The notes under the pieces are model-generated. The model did not search any database. It had not been told where the DNA came from and saw only the letters and a program-made list of their open reading frames with translations. Source: Irpex lacteus (taxonomy: Eukaryota > Basidiomycota > Agaricomycetes > Polyporales > Irpicaceae). From it: DNA of 64,000 nt. Below are positions 59,462 through 64,000 of the stretch, in pieces; within the stretch, counting starts at the first letter, position 1, and each line of letters opens with the position of its first letter. The stretch lies in assembly GCA_001986395.2 (NCBI GenBank), contig MQVO02000020.1, positions 372,001-436,000 on the forward strand, given 5' to 3'. The position numbers and the translations under genes are program-made.

Positions 59462-59621
59462 ATGGTGAGTGACCTCCATTCCCTATATCCGTGTTCATTC
59501 GTCGTGTATTCTGACTCTTCGACTGTAGTCTGCTCCCGCCGAAGTCAAGTGCGCTGCTCAGACCAACACTGAGCCTAAGACGTGCCAGTGGCCCAACTGT
59601 GCCTGCGAGGAGAAGAAGTAA
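59462..59621 (+). CDS. Thirty-one-residue Cys-containing peptide, exon 1 is the ATG alone
   Basis: Exon 1 is 59462-59464, only the start codon, directly followed by a GTGAGT donor. The intron ends TGTAG and exon 2 is 59529-59621. The peptide starts MSAPAEVKCAAQ and ends CACEEKK; Cys are at residues 9, 20, 25 and 27, Trp at 22. The charged ends and a C-x4-C-x-C cluster suggest metal binding, as in the very short copper metallothioneins of mushrooms, but four Cys is few for that family, so this is only a possibility. A second intron-like segment lies in the 3' leader (from about 59641 to 59694). The strong TATA promoter and clean leader argue that the gene is real and well expressed. Confidence 0.6.
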
Positions 59622-59943
59622 ACTCTTCCGAGGCTGTACTGTGGTGAGCATACCTGTAGCCAGTTTCATTTGCCATCGTCTAACACGCTTTCAGATGACG
59701 TTGGTATCATCGTATGTCGCAGATCATCTTCCTTTCGATAGCCGATGACCGAACGGCTTTACAGAAGTTCTGGGTTGTCTTCACGTTCTCCTGCTCTGTA
59801 TCATATCGCATAAACCATGTATATCATTGTATGACAAACGTCTCAGCACCATCCTGGTCTTTGTGTGAACAGACATGACCGCAGAGTGATATTTATGAGC
59901 ATGTATAGACAAGAGAACCAGTAACGCACATAACATAGCCGGA

Positions 59944-60635
59944 CTACGTGTCTGCAGCGGCGAACGGGTCCTCTTCCATCACATCTCCCAGTAGACTTGG
60001 CCCTCCCAGCAATGTATCTGACGCTTGAAGCTGCGATAAATCGCCCACGCCCTCAAACGGCTCCCCGTCAGGCCCGATTTGAGCCATATCCAACTCGATG
60101 TCATCGACTACTGTGCCAAGCGTTCCTTCCGCAGGCTTCAGTGATTCATCCAAACCGTCATCCTCTGCAGCTGGTGTAGGTGAAGGAGGCTGAAAAGACA
60201 CCGAGAGGGGATGTGGCTTCGGAGTTGCGGGCTTCGACTCCTCTGGTAAAGGTAGCGGTTCGGAAACCTCTCGCGAAATAGGAGCAGGTGTCGGTGCCAC
60301 AGAGTTGGTTATCTCGTCCTGGTCCATCTCATCATCTCCATCCACTGCCTCCGGCTCGTCAGGTAGAGGCGCGAGAGGCTGGTCTGTCTCTCCTTCATCG
60401 TCGCTGAATTGCTGTAGAAGACATTTAGCTCAAACGCGCCAATTATCCCTGACACGTATATCCTGACCTGACTCTTATCTGTCTTCACCCACTTGTACAC
60501 TTTGAAAGACGATCCTACGGGCGCACCGTCTGGTACGACCCACATTTTCTCCCAACATGGGACAGGCTGCATCAACTGCCTCCTAGAAGCTTCAGATGTT
60601 GAAGTGCTAAAACCGACGCGTCGTCTTGTCGACAT
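59944..60635 (-). CDS. BCL7-like chromatin-associated protein
   Basis: Two exons give about 190 residues. The N-terminus reads MSTRRRVGFSTSTSEASRRQ, then PVPCWEKMWVVPDGAPVGSS FKVYKWVKTDKSQ. The pattern WEK-x-WV ... [FL]-[KR]-[VI]-YKWV closely resembles the N-terminal conserved region of the animal BCL7 family, subunits of SWI/SNF (BAF) chromatin remodellers. After an intron the chain is acidic and Pro-rich (FSDDEGETDQPLAPLPDEPE, DGDDEMDQDE) with no further fold visible and ends EEDPFAAADT. The basic start and acidic rest also fit BCL7. No equivalent is well known from yeast. Function as a remodeller subunit is inference from the motif. Confidence 0.6.
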
Positions 60636-60936
60636 TTTCGTAGGTTGTTGATCTGATGATGGGGTATGTATGCAAGAGCTTGTAATACTGTAATACCGAG
60701 AAGTGCGAGTATTACCAGTGGCAGTCGCGTTGAAAGGTCGGTCGCAGGCGCATCAAAGTTGCGTCGGCCAGTCCACGTGAACACAAATCAATTCTCACGC
60801 CTAGTTCAACCCCAAGCTGGTTTCGAGCTTCCGAGTCATGTTTTCAGCTCTCACTAACGATAAGTAGCAGTCATAGTAAGTGTATGCATAGTAGGCATGA
60901 ATACCCGCTGACTTCACCCTCGAAGAAGACGCGCAC

Positions 60937-61461
60937 ATGGATCCAGCCTTGCGAATACATGTCCTGAAGCGGGACTCGCCTGACCTCGATGCTGCCCTGC
61001 TCGCAGTACTTTCACTCTCAAACGAGATTTTCTCCCCGGATCCAGATACCAAATATAGTTCGCTTTCATTCTGGAAGGAGCGGCTTTCGCACGAATCCTC
61101 CCTAATAGTCTACTTGACTACGCCCAGGCCAGACGGAGGGACGACTCGGATAGACGACAGGCCTATTGCTTTCCTGTTTGTACATCCCCGCACACACGAC
61201 CCTCCACTCCAAGACGGGTCAATAAACACCCCGCACATCTGGCTTGCGGGAGTTCTACCAGAATGGAGGAAGATAGGATGCCTCCAGCGGATGATGAGGG
61301 AAGTGGTGACGGAGCCTGATTGCACATACACCATCTGCACTATTCCATCAGTGTTTCCGAATATGTGGCCATGGCTCCTCAAGCGAGGGTGGAAACAAGA
61401 GAGAGAACTCGGAGAGGGCAGGATCATGCTAAGTATAAGGAGCGGTGGTCCAAGTCAGTAA
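60937..61461 (+). CDS. GNAT-like N-acetyltransferase
   Basis: A single-exon gene of 174 residues, ATG at 60937. It starts MDPALRIHVLKRDSPDLDAA. A central strand PIAFLFVHPRT is followed by HIWLAGVLPEWRKIGCLQRM, in which R-K-I-G-C-L-Q takes the place of the Q/R-x-x-G-x-G/A acetyl-CoA loop of GNAT enzymes. The end, MWPWLLKRGWKQERELGEGR, matches the usual GNAT close (a residue run like GF/W-x-x-E-x-E). The glycine pattern in the loop is weaker than standard, so activity is not certain. Substrate unknown. Divergent from the BCL7-like gene by about 300 bases. Confidence 0.65.
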   Translation: MDPALRIHVLKRDSPDLDAALLAVLSLSNEIFSPDPDTKYSSLSFWKERLSHESSLIVYLTTPRPDGGTTRIDDRPIAFLFVHPRTHDPPLQDGSINTPHIWLAGVLPEWRKIGCLQRMMREVVTEPDCTYTICTIPSVFPNMWPWLLKRGWKQERELGEGRIMLSIRSGGPSQ

Positions 61462-61537
61462 AGCACGCTGAAGGATCGAATCGACGCTAGTCCCGTAATA
61501 GCTTTGGTACTTACAGTTCTCTAAGCTTATCGTACGA

Positions 61538-62599
61538 CTAGCCTATCTCTTCAGCCCATCGTAGCACATCTTCTGCCGCAATTGTAACTGATACCCCAGT
61601 CTGTTGCACTGATGCATGAGCATAGAATGTATGAAGTAGGATGAAATACTTGCCTGGTCAGGTTGATTCTCCGCAAAATGCGGCGACGCCATCGTCTTAT
61701 CCTCGTTGTGACTTTCTACCTTCTCGTCCGCAAGCTGCTGCGCCGCCACGCCTAGTGAGGTTAGCTTCGCCTCCAATTCGTCGCATTGTCTGCCGTCTGA
61801 CTGTTAAAAGGAGGTCATATAGGAAGGCAGCTGATGGACCCACATATGAATGGTTCTTGTTTCCTCTCGGCGTAAATCGAGCTGTCTCTGCATCATGGCT
61901 TCTAGGTTTCCTCTTGCCTGTCCGACTGTTAGACAGATCGGCGACTTCCAGTCAGCCCTTATTAACACTCACTTGAACAGGACGCATGTCGTTTGCAGCT
62001 GCCATCAAATTTTGTGCGAGAACAGTTATCCATTCGATGTGTCTATGCCACTCTGGAGGCTCGGTACTGGAGGCCGTGGGCGGCGGCAAGAGGAGCGCGT
62101 CGAGCAGATGAGAGTAAGTGACCAGCATCGATTTCAACACTGCTAGCAATGCCGGACGACGATCTAACACAGAATATAAGTACTCGAGCAATAATCGTCG
62201 CATCTTGGAAACAAACCTATGCTAGGATCTGCTGGGTATAACTGATGGCCACCGAGCTCAGCTAGCGAAGGTATAGTATCCTTGACCTGTGCCGGTATTG
62301 ATTGCTTTAGGTTGTAATAGCTAGTCGCGATGACGTACAAACCATGTATCCCCAAATACAGTATACTGGCCTTCTTCCATCATCCAGTCCACCCTTGGTT
62401 TCTCCAACTGAGCTAAGGGCCAGTCTGGTACATCCGTCTGGTCTGCCAATATGTCGGCTTGGTTTGCGGTTGCGAGATCATGGTCGCCGACGCGTTCTTT
62501 CAAAAGTTCAAGAAGCTTCAAATTGTGGCTTGTATAATTCGCGTAGTGAGAAGGCGGCGAAGGAAAGGGGTTGCGCAACTCGGCCTCTTCCTCCTCCAT
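61538..62599 (-). CDS. MED7: Mediator complex subunit 7
   Basis: Middle-module subunit of Mediator, which bridges activators and RNA polymerase II. The ATG at 62599 gives MEEEEAELRNPFPSPPSHYA NYTSHNLKLLELLKER, the usual Med7 start. Then come WPLAQLEKPRVDWMMEEGQY and, after an intron, VKDTIPSLAELGGHQLYP. Downstream exons give LLAVLKSMLVTYSHLLDALL and EWITVLAQNLMAAANDMRPV, then QRQLDLRREETRTI, the helical part that pairs with Med21. The last intron, donor GTATTT after NQPDQ, joins to ITIAAEDVLRWAEEIG. The resulting stop is at 61538. About 260 residues. An in-frame exon upstream (62718 onward) may extend the N-terminus; see findings. Confidence 0.88.
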
Positions 62600-62683
62600 G
62601 GTGGTCGTACAAGATTGTGTGGCGTAGCGCCCATTCGCATCACGAAAATAAACGGATTCAGAGCTAATTATATCATCGTTTAG

Positions 62684-62896
62684 CAGTCAGACCATGGTAT
62701 CGCAGTCATCAACTAACCAGAACTGGCCTTGATATTTGTTCCCAGGGGTGATAATCGGGTGGATATGGGTGATAAGCTGTGCCATTGTGCCATGACGTGA
62801 TAAAGGGTGCCAGACATTTTCACGCAAGTGAATACTTGCTTTGGGAAGGTCTGCTTTGCCTGCACCTAGGCCCATATTGTGTGTGTAATTGTTCAT
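62684..62896 (-). other. Conserved-looking short frame just upstream of MED7
   Basis: From an ATG at 62896 the frame reads MNNYTHNMGLGAGKADLPKA, then HLRENVWHPLSRHGTMAQLI and IITPGNKYQGQFWL. The residue mix looks coding. A perfect intron signature inside its end (62664-62717; GTTAGT, CTAAAC, TTAG) would join it, in frame and without a stop, to the codons before the Met of MED7. It could be a 5' leader with an upstream frame, an N-terminal extension of MED7, or the last exon of the gene to its right. Confidence 0.3.
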
Positions 62897-62988
62897 TCAG
62901 ATCTCAATAAGGGGGCTGAACATATTATATTTCTAATCTTAAGTAAGACATAGAGCGAGGCGAGTTACTGCGAAAGCATATACTACCC

Positions 62989-63673
62989 CTACGACACTGT
63001 GTAGATACAACATGGGGCGCGTTGACCGAAGGCGAGGATATTTACCTGAGAGTGCGCATCAATGACGGGAGGCGAAAGCAAAATGTTGTGTTCGGACTCA
63101 CCAGTTGGCCGGCCTTGAGCACTTCAATGACTCTCTGTTCTATAGGATGCGTGTCTGTGGGAGCGTAGATAGCACAATAGATACAAGAACACTCACCTAC
63201 CTGCTTGGCCAGTCTGGGAACGTCTTAGGCATGCTGCGCGTACATGCCGGCCAAGCTTTATCTCCACCGTCTCAATACGACGCAGCCCTGGCCCGCGCAG
63301 CCGTACCCTGCAGCATTGGTAAGATGATAATAGGAAGGGCTGAGAGGAACGAGCTTACTCGAACACTACTGAGTTGAGTCAGCGTACATGGAAGGGCCCT
63401 ATCGTCAGAGATATAAGTATAGAAGATCTACAAACATGGAACACGAAACGACACGGCTACTCACGAGCATAGTAAGCAGGAACAGTAGCCGGACGCCGAA
63501 ACTGTTGACGATACGAAGAGTAAATAGCGCATATAGTCATGGTACCACAAAGAAAACTCACCATCACGTCGCGTCAGAATGCCAACTCAGTGTCAACACA
63601 AAAACCCCCATGTATATCCGCTCTTCTGAACCTACTGGCCTCCTCTTCGTGCTGCAGGTCTCAAAGCGGCCAT
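62989..63673 (-). CDS. Putative small multi-exon gene of unknown function
   Basis: A chain of exons keeps one frame: 63636-63673, 63465-63501, an 11-nt exon 63388-63398, 63201-63307, 63102-63154 and a last part ending near 62989. It reads MAALRPAARRGG, FGVRLLFLLTML, LRRIETVEIKLGRHVRAACL and DTHPIEQRVIEVLKAGQL. The last 60 residues look like a folded basic domain; the start could be a membrane segment or a mitochondrial leader. No family recognised. Phase fits at every junction, but an 11-nt exon is unusual and the 3' end is unsure; the gene may instead run on to 62687. A TATA box lies about 175 bases upstream. Confidence 0.4.
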
Positions 63674-64000
63674 CTTCGCAGTCTGTGTCGTTGTCGCACG
63701 GCCGGTACAAGTTTTGCGCCGAGGACGGAGAGTGCGAGCACCGGTCAACAACGTCGAGCGCGAGCGTGGAGGCGGAGAGTAAATGGGGCAGATAGTGGTG
63801 GGTCGAGAACAAAGAGGACGCGAGCAGACTTGGAGGACGGCGAGACTTATATATGTGCCCACAGAAACAAGGTTTTGAGCGCCACATTTGCAGCATGTGA
63901 CCGTGATTTCAAGCTGCACAGTGCACTTGCAATTGGCGCGGGCGCGTAGCTCTCGCGACCTTTCAAAGCTGTATACTATACCTGCAGCGTGTTGTGGTAA
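63674..64000 (-). promoter_or_regulatory. Promoter and leader at the right edge, TATA at 63846-63853
   Basis: On the minus strand TATATAAG at 63846-63853 is followed by a pyrimidine-rich stretch leading to the ATG at 63673. No other gene is seen up to the window end. Confidence 0.45.

Overview
The window is nuclear DNA from a filamentous basidiomycete, most likely a mushroom-forming Agaricomycete. Genes are split by many short introns (about 43-75 nt) with GT..CTRAY..AG signals, intergenic gaps are small, and both strands are used. A DUF6535 membrane protein, F-box/LRR-like proteins and a methyltransferase of a type common in mushroom genomes point the same way. I recognise no rRNA, tRNA, CRISPR array or intact transposon. 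Exon joins were worked out by hand from splice signals and reading-frame continuity, so single boundaries may be wrong.

Left part (1-27 kb): inositol monophosphatase (+), wax-synthase-like acyltransferase (-), a small secreted protein with a GPI-like tail (-), a hexose transporter (+) behind a 2 kb upstream region, a secreted DUF5695-type six-hairpin protein (-), the DASH subunit Ask1 (-), a coiled-coil protein (-), tRNA-dihydrouridine synthase 2 (+), a second Ser/Ala-rich GPI-like protein (-), an F-box-like protein (-), a SAM-dependent methyltransferase (+) and an NAD-type malic enzyme (-).

Middle part (27-43 kb): importin-9/Kap114 (+), an SR/RD-rich nuclear-type protein with an apparent frame change (-), two adjacent paralogous genes that each carry two CCCH zinc-finger modules (+,+), a MARVEL-type four-helix membrane protein (+) and the DUF6535 protein (-).

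Right part (43-64 kb): a long disordered protein with a Pal1-like motif (-), an unrecognised small gene (-) divergent from the replication factor SLD2 (+) across a promoter with three MluI cell-cycle boxes, an F-box/LRR-like protein (+), proteasome subunit Rpn5 (+), mitoribosomal protein Rsm25/mS23 (-), a nearly gene-free 3 kb stretch, a 31-residue Cys-containing peptide gene whose first exon is only the ATG (+), a BCL7-like chromatin protein (-), a GNAT-like acetyltransferase (+), Mediator subunit Med7 (-) and a little-understood multi-exon region at the right edge (-).

Most genes are single-copy housekeeping functions with no operon-like logic. The points most worth a second look are the CCCH-module tandem pair, the cell-cycle box cluster at SLD2, the tiny Cys peptide gene, the BCL7-like protein, and the in-frame upstream exon of MED7.
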